Positions 34,323 through 44,192 are shown, numbered from the stretch's first letter. The stretch: DNA of 64,000 nt from Caballeronia telluris (GCF_001544495.1 NZ_FCNZ02000017.1:62001-126000), one strand, 5' to 3'. The notes: generated by a model not told the origin, from the sequence alone. A program made the numbers and translations.

Positions 34323-34925
34323 GCATTCAGGCGGCTCGAAATCGTTTGCGCGGCATTGCCCGCACCGTCCGCGGGCGCACGTGAGCAGACAATACGTCGC
34401 TCTGCAAGCCAAAGCGTTCGCGTGCGCACAGAAGGACCACGGGATGCTTGGTCAAATGAACGCCAGACCGATTCGATTTCCGAAACGATTCGAGGGTCCT
34501 CGCGCCAAGCGGAACATCACGCGCCGCCTTTCTTCAGTTTCACTGACGAAAGGCGGCGCGTGTGCGGATGATCGCCGCGATTCATCCGACGAAGCGCGCG
34601 CGACAAAGGAGGCTGTTGAAGCCGATGAAGCCGACGATTCCGAGCGTCGCTTCCAATGTGAGCGGGCAGAGAGCGGGAGGGAAGGTCGCGGTGGGTACAC
34701 AAAGAGCGCGGGGCGATATGTGCGGACGACCGCTATCGAGGACGAATCGAGAGGGAATACCCTGTCAGGACTTTCCCAACTGGATTTCGACTGAGCGAAG
34801 ACGCAACGTATCAAGCACGGCAAATGCCCTTTGGGGGCCCTTGCCGAGCTTTTCGCAGCTTGGGAAGCGCGAAGGCGATGCGCGAGAGGCATACGGCTAC
34901 GGTCATGCGCAAGGGGAGAAGCGTG
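34323..34925. other. Non-coding region before the FadR-type regulator
   Basis: About 600 bp with no gene I can support. Short frames exist on both strands but do not match the codon use of the neighbours. The one strong structure is the long palindrome at 34518-34562. Confidence 0.4.
34518..34562. repeat. Near-perfect 20-bp palindrome
   Basis: Arms CACGCGCCGCCTTTC (34518-34532) and its exact complement (34548-34562) enclose a further 5-bp stem (TCAGT 34534-34538 with ACTGA 34542-34546) and a 3-nt loop. One mismatch interrupts the 21 positions. No T-run lies on either side. It could be a REP-like mobile palindrome or the core of a structured RNA. Confidence 0.6.
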
Positions 34926-35663
34926 ATGGATGAGAACAAAGAGCGGTCGCTGGTGGCGAAGGTGATGGACGGGCTCGTCTCCGGCATCGTCGAGCAGAAA
35001 TATGGCGCGATACTGCCGCCACAGGACATTTTGTCCAAGGAATTCGACGTCAGCCGCACCGTGATGCGCGAGGCGCTCAGCATGCTGCTCGCCCGCCATA
35101 TGCTCGACGTGAGACCGAAGACCGGCACGCGCATCCGCCCGATGAGCGACTGGCGGCTGATCGACGAGGACGTGGTGAGCTGGCGCTTTCGTGCCAAGCC
35201 GGATCAGATGTTTCTCCGCGATGTAATCGAATTCCGCATGCTGATCGAGCCGCGCGCGGCCGCGCTCGCTGCCGTGCGCGCGACGCCGGAGGAGGTCGCC
35301 GGCATCCGCGATGCGTTCGACGCGCTCGAACGCCTGCAGGTCGGCGAACCGGAATACCAGACCGCCGACGAGGCGCTGCACACGCGCATCGTCGGGGCGA
35401 GCGGCAACCAGTTCTTCCGCCAGATGACCGCGATCGTGCGCGGCGCGCTGGTGACGGTCAATCCGATCGTGGACGGCATCGAGTCGGTGCGGGAAGCGAC
35501 GCTCGCGGCGCAGCGCAGCGTGGTCGAGGCGATTGAGGCGAAGGACGCCCAGGGCGCCGAGCGCGCGACGCGCGAGCTGATCGACATGGCGGCCGAGGAA
35601 GTGGGGCGTGCGTTCTCGCTCGAACGAAGCGGTGCGAATCCGCCGATCGGGGCGTCGGCCTGA
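34926..35663 (+). CDS. FadR-type GntR family regulator (FCD domain)
   Basis: A 245-residue regulator. The winged helix (~10-80) contains ILPPQDILSKEFDVSRTVMREALSMLLARHMLDVRPKTGTRIRP. The C-terminal all-helical FCD ligand domain has EFRMLIEPRAAALAA and the metal-binding Asp/His pattern around DEALHTRIVGASGN. GGGGAG lies 7 bp before the ATG at 34926, so the longer frame is rejected. FCD regulators usually answer to sugar acids or carboxylates. The following oxidoreductase is a possible target. Confidence 0.9.
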   Translation: MDENKERSLVAKVMDGLVSGIVEQKYGAILPPQDILSKEFDVSRTVMREALSMLLARHMLDVRPKTGTRIRPMSDWRLIDEDVVSWRFRAKPDQMFLRDVIEFRMLIEPRAAALAAVRATPEEVAGIRDAFDALERLQVGEPEYQTADEALHTRIVGASGNQFFRQMTAIVRGALVTVNPIVDGIESVREATLAAQRSVVEAIEAKDAQGAERATRELIDMAAEEVGRAFSLERSGANPPIGASA

Positions 35664-35696
35664 GACGCGTTCGAGCGTCGGGCGGTGCTGTGAATG

Positions 35697-35719
35697 AACC
35701 GGGGCTTGCCCCGGTTTTT
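35697..35719 (+). terminator. Intrinsic terminator
   Basis: AACCGGGG (35697-35704) pairs with CCCCGGTT around CTTG and runs into TTTTT. Confidence 0.88.
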
Positions 35720-35802
35720 CGTTTGGGCGCGCGTCGCTCGGGCAGCGCGTGTGCTTCAGGCACAATGCCACCGACCAGGCCAAACGGAGCACCGGAATAC
35801 AG

Positions 35803-36780
35803 ATGACCAACGACACCACGATCCGCTGGGGCATCGTCGGCGCGGGACGGATCGCGCGGCGGTTCGCCGAAGGACTTGCGCACGTGCCGGGCGCCGAACT
35901 CGCCTGCGTCGCGTCGCGGCGCATCGAGTCCGCCCGGGCGCTCGCGGCGCCGTTCAATGCGCGCGCCGTCGAATTCGACGCGATGCTCGGCGAGATCGAC
36001 GCGCTTTATATCGCGACGCATCAGGACAGCCATCCCGATTACGCGCTGCGTGCCTTCGCTGCGGGCAAGCCGGTGCTGTGCGAGAAGCCGGCGGCCGTCA
36101 ACGCGCGCTGCCTGCAACAGATGATCGACGCCGCGCGCGCCGCTAAACGGCTCTTCATGGAAGCCATGAAGCCGCCGTTCTATCCGCTCTACACGCAGTT
36201 GCGCGCGCATCTGGCGGCCGACCCCATCGGCGAGATCGGGCTCGTGCGCGCCGGTTGCTCGATCGCGAACGTGCCCTCGACGCATCCTTCGTTTTCGAAG
36301 GAAACCGGTGGCGGCGCGCTGCTCGACATCGGCATCTACGAGGCGTTTCTCGCCGTCGACTGGCTCGGCGAAGCGCTCGACGTGCAGACGATCGGGCGCA
36401 TCGGCGAAAGCGGCGTCGATACCTTCGCGAGCCTGAACGTGCGCCACGAGCGCGGCATTTCGCAGCTTTTCTGCGGGCTCGACCTGCAGGGCCGCGGCGA
36501 TGCGTTGATCGCGGGCACCGGCGGCACCGTGACGATCCACGAGAACTGGTGGAATCCCGCCCGCGCAACCGTCACCTATCTGGACGGCCGCAAGGTCGAA
36601 CTCGATGCGCCGTTCAAAGGCGGCGGCCTCAACTACGAGACCGCGCACTTCTGCGAACTGCTGCGCGCGGGCGCGATCGAAAGCCCGCTGATGCCGCACG
36701 CCACCTCGATGCGCATGATCGCCATCACCGATGCCGCGCGCCGCGACCTCGGCCTGCGTTTCCCTTTCGAGACGGACTGA
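35803..36780 (+). CDS. Gfo/Idh/MocA family oxidoreductase
   Basis: An NAD(P)-dependent sugar or polyol dehydrogenase-like protein of 325 residues. The N-terminal Rossmann fold has WGIVGAGRIARRFAEGL, and the signature EKPAAVN follows near residue 95. The C-terminal domain has GGGALLDIGIYEAFLAVDWLG, where the Asp and the Tyr/His-type position follow the family pattern. The substrate is unknown. The ATG at 35803 is supported by the Rossmann motif starting 8 residues later; the ribosome site is weak. Confidence 0.9.
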   Translation: MTNDTTIRWGIVGAGRIARRFAEGLAHVPGAELACVASRRIESARALAAPFNARAVEFDAMLGEIDALYIATHQDSHPDYALRAFAAGKPVLCEKPAAVNARCLQQMIDAARAAKRLFMEAMKPPFYPLYTQLRAHLAADPIGEIGLVRAGCSIANVPSTHPSFSKETGGGALLDIGIYEAFLAVDWLGEALDVQTIGRIGESGVDTFASLNVRHERGISQLFCGLDLQGRGDALIAGTGGTVTIHENWWNPARATVTYLDGRKVELDAPFKGGGLNYETAHFCELLRAGAIESPLMPHATSMRMIAITDAARRDLGLRFPFETD

Positions 36781-36926
36781 AGCGCGAAGGGTCATGCGGG
36801 ATAGCCCGCATCAAGTTTGCGTCGGGCTCGCCGTTAACTTCGCGTACCGGGGCCGCGTTCGCTTGCGAACGCTGGCTCATGTTCCCTTTCGTCCGCTCGC
36901 GAAGCCAACGCCGAATTCACGTCCCT

Positions 36927-37664
36927 ATGAAAATCCTGTCGAAACTCATGCTGCTCGCCTTGCCCGTCCTCGCCGCGTGCGGAGGCGGTTCGAGCGACCA
37001 GGTCTGCACGACCGACGCAAACCTCAACAAGAGCTGCGCCAAGAAAACCTCGCATGCGCTGCCCGAAGGCATCTGGGGCGGCGCGACCAACAACGGTCTT
37101 TCGGTCCAGACGCTCGTGCTCGAGAACGGCCAGTATTTCAGCGTCTACACGTCGAGCGGACTTTTCACGTGGCTCGTCGAGGGCATCATGACCGCCACCG
37201 ACGGCGCGTTCACCGATCCGGCGGCGGTCGTCTTCGCAAGCAGCGGCGCGGTGCAGGCGACGGCCGTCAACGGCACGTTCCTCGCGAAGACGTCGTTTTC
37301 CGCGACCACGCCGGGCACGCTGCAGTTCAACGGCAACTACAACACGGTGTACGACACGCCGCTCGCCGTCGCCGACGTGCTCGGCACCTGGCACAACACC
37401 GTGCCCGTGATGACGACCGTCAACTTCGCCGCCGACGGCTCGCTGACCGGCCAGCAAGGCGGCTGCACGTTCACCGGCAGCGTCAGGCCGCGTTCGACCG
37501 GCAAGCACGTCCTCGACGGCACGCTCACCTTCACCAGCGCGGCCTGCGCGATCGGCAACGGCGTGTCGCTGCCGATCGAGTCGACGGTGATCAACGGGCA
37601 ACTGACCTTCGTCGGCGTCACGCCGCAGCGCACGGGCGCGTTCTATCTCAGCGCGACGCGATAA
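36927..37664 (+). CDS. Lipoprotein of unknown function
   Basis: A 245-residue protein with a short signal peptide MKILSKLMLLALPVLAAC, where C18 is the lipidated residue (lipobox LAAC), followed by GGGSSDQ. The mature part is rich in Thr, Gly and Val with alternating strands (GIWGGATNNGLSVQTLVLENGQYFSV), consistent with a beta-barrel or beta-sandwich domain. Four Cys after the lipobox could form disulfides. No family is recognised. A bidirectional terminator follows. Confidence 0.75.
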   Translation: MKILSKLMLLALPVLAACGGGSSDQVCTTDANLNKSCAKKTSHALPEGIWGGATNNGLSVQTLVLENGQYFSVYTSSGLFTWLVEGIMTATDGAFTDPAAVVFASSGAVQATAVNGTFLAKTSFSATTPGTLQFNGNYNTVYDTPLAVADVLGTWHNTVPVMTTVNFAADGSLTGQQGGCTFTGSVRPRSTGKHVLDGTLTFTSAACAIGNGVSLPIESTVINGQLTFVGVTPQRTGAFYLSATR

Positions 37665-37681
37665 CGGCATCCGGATGCGAA

Positions 37682-37706
37682 AAAGCCGCCCGAGGCGGGC
37701 GGCTTT
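37682..37706. terminator. Bidirectional intrinsic terminator
   Basis: AAAGCCGCCC (37682-37691) pairs with 37697-37706 around GAGGC. T-runs occur on both strands, longer on the minus. It lies between converging genes. Confidence 0.85.
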
Positions 37707-37734
37707 GCGTGGGTCGCGATGAAGCGTTGCACGC

Positions 37735-38394
37735 TCAGTGCCTTCCCGGCAGCGCGAGACGCCGCTCGACGCGCCGCTGCACCAGTTCGAGCACGCTGCA
37801 CAGCACCCAGTAGACGAACGCCGCCGCGAGATAGAGCGGCAGCGGCTGATAGGTCGCCGCAATCACTTCCTGCGCGCTTCTCAACAGCTCCGTCACGGTG
37901 ATCACCGAGACGAGCGACGTGTCCTTGATGAGACTGATCAGGCTGTTCGACAGACTCGGCACCGCGATTCGCAGCGCCTGCGGCGCGATCACGTAGCGCA
38001 GCGTCTGCGTGCGCGACAGGCCGAGGCTGAAAGCCGCGAGCCACTGTCCGCGATGGATCCCGAGAATCGCGCCGCGCATGCTTTCCGACAGGTACGCCGC
38101 GACGTTCGCCGACAGCGCGATCACGCCCGCAGGCGTCGGTTCGAGCGAGATGCCGAGGCTCGGCAGCCCATAGTAGATGACGAAGATCTGCACGAGCAGC
38201 GGCGTGCCGCGCATCACGCTCACGTAGCAGCGCGCGGCCGCGGTGAACGCCCGGTTTTCGCTGATGCCCATCAGCGCCAGCACGACGGCCGCGATCAGGC
38301 CGAAGAACATCGAATAGACCGCGAACTTGATCGTCAGGAGCGCGCCTTGCGCGAGGACCGGTGCGGATTGGACGAGCAGGGAGGTCGTGGACAT
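37735..38394 (-). CDS. Polar amino-acid ABC transporter permease (cystine-type)
   Basis: A 219-residue inner-membrane permease with about five transmembrane helices. The HisM/GlnP-type motifs are YVSVMRGTPLLVQIFVIYYGLP and the EAA loop region SMRGAILGIHRGQWLAAFSLGLSRTQTLRYVIAPQALR. It is most like cystine or diaminopimelate importers, but specificity cannot be fixed. It follows the binding-protein gene by 119 bp on the same strand. No ATP-binding subunit is in the window next to it. Confidence 0.9.
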   Translation of the reverse strand: MSTTSLLVQSAPVLAQGALLTIKFAVYSMFFGLIAAVVLALMGISENRAFTAAARCYVSVMRGTPLLVQIFVIYYGLPSLGISLEPTPAGVIALSANVAAYLSESMRGAILGIHRGQWLAAFSLGLSRTQTLRYVIAPQALRIAVPSLSNSLISLIKDTSLVSVITVTELLRSAQEVIAATYQPLPLYLAAAFVYWVLCSVLELVQRRVERRLALPGRH

Positions 38395-38466
38395 GGACGT
38401 GGGACGTTAGCCGGCAATGGCGCGGTGCGAGAAAGCGCACATCATAAACCGGGCACGGAAAAGAGA

Positions 38467-38495
38467 AGGGCGGCACCGCTTGCCGGCGCCGCCCT
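38467..38495 (-). terminator. Hairpin between binding protein and permease genes
   Basis: AGGGCGGC (38467-38474) pairs with GCCGCCCT (38488-38495). On the minus strand it is followed by TTCTCTTTT. It is probably a partial terminator that lowers permease expression relative to the binding protein. Confidence 0.5.
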
Positions 38496-38513
38496 CGGGA
38501 TCTGCGGGACGCG

Positions 38514-39305
38514 TTACTTGGCGGGCTTGGTCACGTCGATGCCGAACCACTTTTGCGAGATCTTCGTGAACGTGCCATCCTGTTCGAGCTGGGTCATCGC
38601 ATCGTCGATGGCCTTCTGGAACTTCGGATTGCCCTTCTTGAACGGAATGCCCGACGGATTGCCCGCGCCGAGGTTCGCGCCCGTGCGCAGCGGCAACTGC
38701 GAGTTCTTCATCAGGTACGCGAGCATCAGGCGGTCGTTGAGCGCCGCGTCCAGCCGGCCGGCGGCGAGATCGCGCAGGTATTCGGGCGCGCCCGGATACG
38801 TCTTCACGTCGATGCCCGGCACCGCCTTCGCCATGTCCATGTAGTTCGTGCCGAGACCGACGCCGAGCTTCTTGCCTTTCAGTTCGTCGAGCGACTTGAA
38901 TTCACGCGTGTCGTCCTTGCGCTGGATCAGTTGCGCGTTCGAGTACGTGTACGCCGGCGAGAAATCGAGCGTCGCTTTGCGCGCGTCGGTGATGCCGACC
39001 TGGTTCACGATCACGTCGAACTTGCCCGCCTGCAGGCCCGCGATAATGCCGCTCCATTCCGTCGTGACGAATTCCGGCTTCACGCCGAGCTTCGCGGCGA
39101 CGGCCTTCGCGATGTCGACGTCGTAGCCGACGAGTTCACCCTGCGGCGACTTCGAATTGAACGGCGGGAACGTGCCTTCGAGCCCCACGCGCAGCGTGCC
39201 GCGCGCTTTGACGGTGTCGAGCAGGTCTTCGGCGTGCGCGACGGCCGAGAGCGACGCGCCGATCAGCCCGGCGACCAGCACTTTCTTGAGCAGAGACAGT
39301 TTCAT
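38514..39305 (-). CDS. Amino-acid ABC transporter substrate-binding protein (cystine-type)
   Basis: A 263-residue periplasmic protein. The signal peptide (LLKKVLVAGLIGASLSAVAHA) cleaves near residue 25. The type II solute-binding fold follows: VKARGTLRVGLEGTFPPFNSKSPQGELVGYDVDIAKAVAAKLG (written here as the family signature), FDVIVNQVGITDARKATLDFSPAY, and a C-terminal TKISQKWFG. The wording resembles FliY/TcyJ cystine-binding proteins. AGAGG precedes the ATG. Confidence 0.9.
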   Translation of the reverse strand: MKLSLLKKVLVAGLIGASLSAVAHAEDLLDTVKARGTLRVGLEGTFPPFNSKSPQGELVGYDVDIAKAVAAKLGVKPEFVTTEWSGIIAGLQAGKFDVIVNQVGITDARKATLDFSPAYTYSNAQLIQRKDDTREFKSLDELKGKKLGVGLGTNYMDMAKAVPGIDVKTYPGAPEYLRDLAAGRLDAALNDRLMLAYLMKNSQLPLRTGANLGAGNPSGIPFKKGNPKFQKAIDDAMTQLEQDGTFTKISQKWFGIDVTKPAK

Positions 39306-39404
39306 TGTTTTCGATACCTCTGGGTTGGAATCGGTAGGAATTCAAGTGGAGCGATGATAGGCAGAATGCAATCGTCCCTTAAATACCGTTTGTCTATTTC
39401 TATA

Positions 39405-40427
39405 TTACGCGAGCGCCTCGACGCAATCGGTCACGAGCGCGGGTCCCCGGTAGATGAGGCCGGTGTAGAGCTGCACGAGCGATGCGCCCGCCGCGAGCTT
39501 CGCGCGCGCGTCGGCGCCCGAGAAAATGCCGCCGACGCCGATGATCGGCACGTCCGTCCCGACTTCTGCGCGCAGCTTGCGGATCACCTCGTTCGACGCG
39601 TCGAAGACCGGCCGGCCCGACAGGCCGCCGGCTTCCTCGCCGTGCGGCATGCCGGTGACGGCGGTGCGCGAGAGCGTCGTGTTGGTCGCGATCACGCCGT
39701 CGATCCGGTGACGCAGGAGCGTGCCGGCGATCGCCTTGATCTGTTCGTCGTCGAGATCGGGCGCGATTTTCAGCGCGAGCGGCACGAGCTTGCCGTGCAT
39801 GTCGGCGAGACGCTGCTGCTTGTCCTTCAGCGCGCCGAGCAGCGAATCGAGTTCGTCCGCGCCTTGCAACTGGCGCAGGTTCTTCGTGTTCGGCGACGAG
39901 ATGTTGATCGTCACATAGCTCGCGAACGGATAGACGCGTTCGAGGCAGTAGAGATAGTCGTCGGCGGCGCGCTCGATCGGCGTGTCGGCGTTCTTGCCGA
40001 TATTCAGCCCGAGCGTGCCGCGATAGCGCGCCGCCTGCACGTTCGCGACGAATTGATCGACGCCGCCGTTGTTGAAGCCCATCCGGTTGATGAGCGCGTT
40101 CGCTTCCGGCAGCCGGAAGATGCGCGGGCGCGGGTTGCCTGGCTGCGCACGCGGCGTGACCGTTCCCACCTCGATGAAGCCGAAGCCGAGCGCGGCGAGC
40201 CCGTCGATGCACGCGCCGTCCTTGTCGAGACCCGCCGCGAGGCCGACCGGATTGCGGAACGTGAGACCCATCACGGTGCGCGGCGAGTCCGGCAACTGCT
40301 TCGCGAGCATGCCCGCGAGCCCGGTGCGCCCGGCGGCGCCGAGCATGCGCAGCGTCAGATGGTGGGCGTCTTCGGCGTCCATGCGAAAGAGCTGCGCGCG
40401 CGCGAGCGGATAGAGTGAACTGAACAC
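39405..40427 (-). CDS. pyrD: Dihydroorotate dehydrogenase (quinone), class 2
   Basis: This membrane-associated FMN enzyme oxidises dihydroorotate to orotate in pyrimidine synthesis. The 340-residue protein has the class 2 N-terminal helix ([24 protein letters not shown]), [13 protein letters not shown], the catalytic-base Ser in [17 protein letters not shown]-type segment, and the C-terminal phosphate loop [26 protein letters not shown]. It is the last gene of the nudix-aat-bpt-pyrD series, 106 bp after bpt. Confidence 0.97.
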   Translation of the reverse strand: MFSSLYPLARAQLFRMDAEDAHHLTLRMLGAAGRTGLAGMLAKQLPDSPRTVMGLTFRNPVGLAAGLDKDGACIDGLAALGFGFIEVGTVTPRAQPGNPRPRIFRLPEANALINRMGFNNGGVDQFVANVQAARYRGTLGLNIGKNADTPIERAADDYLYCLERVYPFASYVTINISSPNTKNLRQLQGADELDSLLGALKDKQQRLADMHGKLVPLALKIAPDLDDEQIKAIAGTLLRHRIDGVIATNTTLSRTAVTGMPHGEEAGGLSGRPVFDASNEVIRKLRAEVGTDVPIIGVGGIFSGADARAKLAAGASLVQLYTGLIYRGPALVTDCVEALA

Positions 40428-40533
40428 GAGGAGGGAGCCGGCGACGGCGAAATTTGAAACCGGCTATTTTAGCCCCTTTGGGCGACGCGGCTGGCCGGAT
40501 GCGGAATCGTCCGATTGCGCGGGTCCGGGCGTC

Positions 40534-41364
40534 CTACCGCCCGCTGCGTTGCTCGCGCGGCATCTTTCCCGGCATCGGCGGGGTGCCGGCGGAATGCATC
40601 GTCGCGGGATCGAGCAGCGACCACTGGCCGTCGACGAGCCCTTCCAGCGGGCGGAAATTGGCCTTGTACGCCATCTTTTCGCTTTGGCGGATCCAGTAGC
40701 CGAGATAGACGTGCGGCAGGTCGAGGCTCCTCGCCTGTTCGATCTGCCAGAGGATGTTGTAGGTGCCGAAGCTGGTGCGCGCGAGTCCCGGCTCGAAGAA
40801 CGTGTACACCGACGAGAGCCCGTCGCCGAGGATGTCGATCATGCTGATCATGCGCAGTTCGCCGGGTTCGTCCGGATGGCCCGGATGCGCCGGCTCGCGG
40901 AACTCGACGAGCCGCGAATTGATCCGGCTTTGCAGCAGGAACTGCTCGTACTGGTCGCGGCTGTCGCGGTCCATGCCGCCGCCCGCGTGCCGCGCCGACT
41001 GATAGCGCATGTAGAGCGCGTAATGTTCTTCATCGTAGTGAAGCGGCGCGACGCTCGCGATCAGCTCGCCGTGCTGCTTCCAGACGCGCCGCTGCGTGCG
41101 GTTCGGCGCGAAGCGCTCGACCGGCACGCGCACCGGCACGCACGCGCGGCACCCGTCGCAATACGGACGATAGGTGAACACGCCCGAGCGCCGGAAGCCC
41201 GCCTTGACGAGTTCGGTATAGACGTCGGAGTTGATCAGATGGCTCGGCGTGGCGACTTGCGAGCGTGCGACATGCCCTTCCAGATAGCTGCAAGGATAGG
41301 GCGCCGTTGCATAGAATTGCAGCGCGGAAAGCGGTGAAAGCGGCAGCTCGTTGGGGTGAGTCAC
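40534..41364 (-). CDS. bpt: Aspartate/glutamate leucyltransferase
   Basis: It transfers Leu from Leu-tRNA to N-terminal Asp or Glu of proteins, making them ClpS/ClpAP substrates. The 276-residue protein has the ATE N-terminal cysteine region [21 protein letters not shown] and the C-terminal GNAT-like domain with [17 protein letters not shown] and [18 protein letters not shown]. It belongs to the bacterial Bpt group. Its neighbour aat is the other N-degron transferase, so both branches are encoded together. Confidence 0.94.
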   Translation of the reverse strand: MTHPNELPLSPLSALQFYATAPYPCSYLEGHVARSQVATPSHLINSDVYTELVKAGFRRSGVFTYRPYCDGCRACVPVRVPVERFAPNRTQRRVWKQHGELIASVAPLHYDEEHYALYMRYQSARHAGGGMDRDSRDQYEQFLLQSRINSRLVEFREPAHPGHPDEPGELRMISMIDILGDGLSSVYTFFEPGLARTSFGTYNILWQIEQARSLDLPHVYLGYWIRQSEKMAYKANFRPLEGLVDGQWSLLDPATMHSAGTPPMPGKMPREQRSGR

Positions 41365-41484
41365 GTTGGCGGCTCTCGGAAGCGTCTACTCTCGGTCACA
41401 AACACGTCGCGCGATGGCTCATCGCCGCGCGGCGGTCATCGAGTCATGCATCGTCGCACCGGGTGCGCTTGGCGTCCGGCAATC

Positions 41485-42216
41485 CTACCGCGCGAGCAAA
41501 TCGCGAAGGACGGATTTGTCGAAGTGCCAGGGGATCGGCGGCTTCTCGACCGCGCCTTGCAGGTGCGCCACGAAGCGCTTGCGCGGGATCTCCCGGCCGC
41601 CCAGCGACGCCAGATGCGACGTGTTCTGCTGACAGTCTATCATCTCAATTTCATGGCGGCGCAAGTGCGAAACGAGCGCCGCGAGCGCGATTTTCGAGGC
41701 ATCGCTCTTGTGCGCGAACATCGATTCGCCGAAGAACATCTTCCCGAACGACACGCCGTAAAGACCGCCGACCCGCTCGCCGTCGAACCACGTTTCGATG
41801 CTGTGGGCGTCGCCCGCGCGATGCAGCGTCGAATACGCCTCGACGATGTCGGCGGTGATCCACGTCCCGCGCTGGCCCTCGCGCGGCGTCTCGGCGCAGG
41901 CGCGCATGACGGCGGCGAAATCGTGGTCGACGCGCACTTCCCACTGCGGCTCGCGCAGCACGCGCTTTAACGTCTTCTTCAGCGAATCGGACAGCTTGAA
42001 CTCGCGCGGCACGAGGACCATGCGCGGATCGGGGCTCCACCAGAGCACCGGCTGGCCGTCGGAGTACCACGGGAAGATGCCGTGCCGATAGGCGTCGATG
42101 AGACGCGCGGGCAGGAGGTCGGCGCTCGCGGCGAGCAGGCCCGGCGCGCCGCTCGACGCGCCGAGCGCACGCTCGACCGGCGGAAACGGATCGTCGGAGG
42201 CGAGCCACGGGACCAT
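41485..42216 (-). CDS. aat: Leucyl/phenylalanyl-tRNA-protein transferase
   Basis: It adds Leu or Phe to N-terminal Arg or Lys, marking proteins for ClpS/ClpAP. The 243-residue protein has the family signature [27 protein letters not shown] near residue 45, then [32 protein letters not shown] and the C-terminal [15 protein letters not shown]. The ATG at 42216 lies 11 bp after the nudix stop. It is followed by bpt. Confidence 0.96.
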   Translation of the reverse strand: MVPWLASDDPFPPVERALGASSGAPGLLAASADLLPARLIDAYRHGIFPWYSDGQPVLWWSPDPRMVLVPREFKLSDSLKKTLKRVLREPQWEVRVDHDFAAVMRACAETPREGQRGTWITADIVEAYSTLHRAGDAHSIETWFDGERVGGLYGVSFGKMFFGESMFAHKSDASKIALAALVSHLRRHEIEMIDCQQNTSHLASLGGREIPRKRFVAHLQGAVEKPPIPWHFDKSVLRDLLAR

Positions 42217-42227
42217 GTTCGGCTCCG

Positions 42228-42773
42228 TCAGCCGTCGCGCAGGGTGCGGAAGATGTCGCCGGTGTGCAGCGTATAGGTGCCGGCAGCGCGGTCGGCGAAG
42301 AAAAAGCGCAGCGTCTGGCCGACGGTCGGGAACGCGATCTCGTCCCAGGGGATCTCGCTTTCGGCGAAGAGCTGCACTTCCAGGCTTTCCTCGCCGGGAT
42401 CGAGATCGATGTCGAGCAGCCGCGCGAGATAGAACAGATGCACCTGATGCACGTGCGGCACGTTCAGCAGCGTGAAAAGACTCTGGATCTCGACGCGCGC
42501 GCCCGCTTCCTCCAGCGTTTCGCGCGCGGCGCCTTCGCTCGTGGTCTCGTCCATTTCCATGAAGCCCGCGGGCAGCGTCCAGTAGCCGTAGCGCGGTTCG
42601 ATCGCGCGGCGGCAGAGCAGCACCTTGTCGTCCCAGACCGGCACCGTGCCGACGACGTTGCGCGGATTCTGATAGTGGACGGTGTTGCAACTCCCGCACA
42701 CGAAGCGTTCGCGGTTGTCGCCGGGCGGAATGCTCAGGCTGACCTCGTGGCCGCAGACGGAACAGAATTTCAT
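42228..42773 (-). CDS. NUDIX hydrolase with zinc ribbon
   Basis: A 181-residue pyrophosphohydrolase. The N-terminal zinc ribbon uses C4, C7, C26 and C29 (FCSVCG and FVCGSCN). The Nudix box [22 protein letters not shown] is complete (Gly, the RE and the EE pair). The zinc-ribbon class includes NADH pyrophosphatase-like enzymes, but this short form lacks the NudC domain; the substrate is unknown. The ribosome site is not evident. It heads the operon with aat, bpt and pyrD. Confidence 0.92.
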   Translation of the reverse strand: MKFCSVCGHEVSLSIPPGDNRERFVCGSCNTVHYQNPRNVVGTVPVWDDKVLLCRRAIEPRYGYWTLPAGFMEMDETTSEGAARETLEEAGARVEIQSLFTLLNVPHVHQVHLFYLARLLDIDLDPGEESLEVQLFAESEIPWDEIAFPTVGQTLRFFFADRAAGTYTLHTGDIFRTLRDG

Positions 42774-42897
42774 GGAAAAAGGAGGAGGAAAGTGTGGTGG
42801 GAGTGTATCACCGCAGGGGCCTTCGCTTGGGCCCCGGCGCTTGTCGCTACAATGAACGGATCGATCATCACGCGCCGCGCGCCTCGCATCCGATTCC

Positions 42898-44169
42898 ATG
42901 TCCACACCCGCCTCACGTCCGCCGATGCTCGCTACCGCCGAAGCGCTCGGCATCCTGCTCGCCGCCGCCCGGCGGGTCGATGGCGTCGAGTCCATCGACA
43001 CCCTCGATGCGCTCGGTCGCGTCCTCGCCGCCGATGTCGTTTCGCCGCTCGACGTGCCGCCCATGCACACCAGTTCGATGGACGGCTACGCCGTGCGCAG
43101 CGCCGAACTGGCGCAGGCCTCGACAGCGCGGCCCGTGGCGCTGGCGGTCTCGCAGCGCGTGCCCGCCGGGCACGTCGCCGCGCCGCTCGCGACGGGCACG
43201 GCGGCGCGCGTCTTCACCGGCGCGACCGTGCCGCCCGGCGCCGACGCCATCGTCATGCAGGAAATGGCGAGCGTGTCCGACGACGGCCGCGTCGCCTTCG
43301 AAGCGGCCCCGGCGGCGGGCGAATGGATCACGCGGCAGGGCGCGGACATCAAAAAGGGTTCGGTGATCCTGCCCGCCGGCACGCGTCTCACGCCGCAGGC
43401 GCTCGGACTCGCGGCGTCGGTCGGCTGCGCGCGGCTCGACGTCGTGCGGCGCACGCGCGTCGCGGTGTTTTTCACCGGCGACGAACTCACGATGCCCGGC
43501 GAGCCGCTGAAGGACGGCGCAATCTACAACTCGAACCGCTTTACGTTGCGCGCGCTGCTTGCGAAACTCGATTGCGACGTGACCGACCTCGGCATCGTGC
43601 CTGACCGCCTCGACGCGACGCGCGACACGTTGCGCCAGGCCGCCCGCGAGCACGACCTGATCCTGACGTGCGGCGGCGTGTCCGTCGGCGAGGAGGATCA
43701 CGTGAAGCCGGCGGTCGAGGCGGAAGGACGCATCTCGATGTGGCAGATCGCGATGAAACCCGGCAAGCCGCTCGCGTTCGGCGCGGTGCGGCGGGGGAGC
43801 GAAAGGGAAGGCGAAGGCGGGGCCGAAGAGGCGTTCTTCATCGGCCTGCCGGGCAATCCGGTGTCGAGTTTCTGTACGTTCCTGCTGTTCGTGCGGCCGT
43901 TCATCCTGCGGCTCGCGGGCGTCGAGGCGGTCGCGCCGCGCGTCTACTCGATGCGCGCCGACTTCACGCAGAAAAAGGGCGATCGTCGCAACGAATTCCT
44001 GCGCGCGCGGGTGAACGACGCAAGCGGGCTCGACGTCTTCGAAAACCAGAGTTCGGCGGTGCTGACCTCGACGGTCTGGGGCGACGGCCTCATCGACAAT
44101 CCGCCGAATCATGCGATCAGCGCGGGCGAGATCGTGCGCTTCGTTCCGTTCTCGGAACTGATGCGCTGA
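42898..44169 (+). CDS. moeA: Molybdopterin molybdotransferase MoeA
   Basis: It inserts molybdate into adenylylated molybdopterin. The 423-residue protein has PPMHTSSMDGYAVR near residue 57, FTGATVPPGADAIVMQE, FFTGDELTMPGEPLKDGAIYNSNRF, the MoCF signature TCGGVSVGEEDHVKPA and FGLPGNPVSSF-like FIGLPGNPVSSFCTFLLF. It begins the moeA-moaD-moaE operon; the next start is 24 bp away. Confidence 0.96.
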   Translation: MSTPASRPPMLATAEALGILLAAARRVDGVESIDTLDALGRVLAADVVSPLDVPPMHTSSMDGYAVRSAELAQASTARPVALAVSQRVPAGHVAAPLATGTAARVFTGATVPPGADAIVMQEMASVSDDGRVAFEAAPAAGEWITRQGADIKKGSVILPAGTRLTPQALGLAASVGCARLDVVRRTRVAVFFTGDELTMPGEPLKDGAIYNSNRFTLRALLAKLDCDVTDLGIVPDRLDATRDTLRQAAREHDLILTCGGVSVGEEDHVKPAVEAEGRISMWQIAMKPGKPLAFGAVRRGSEREGEGGAEEAFFIGLPGNPVSSFCTFLLFVRPFILRLAGVEAVAPRVYSMRADFTQKKGDRRNEFLRARVNDASGLDVFENQSSAVLTSTVWGDGLIDNPPNHAISAGEIVRFVPFSELMR

Positions 44170-44192
44170 AAGGAACAAAGGCAAAGGCAAAC

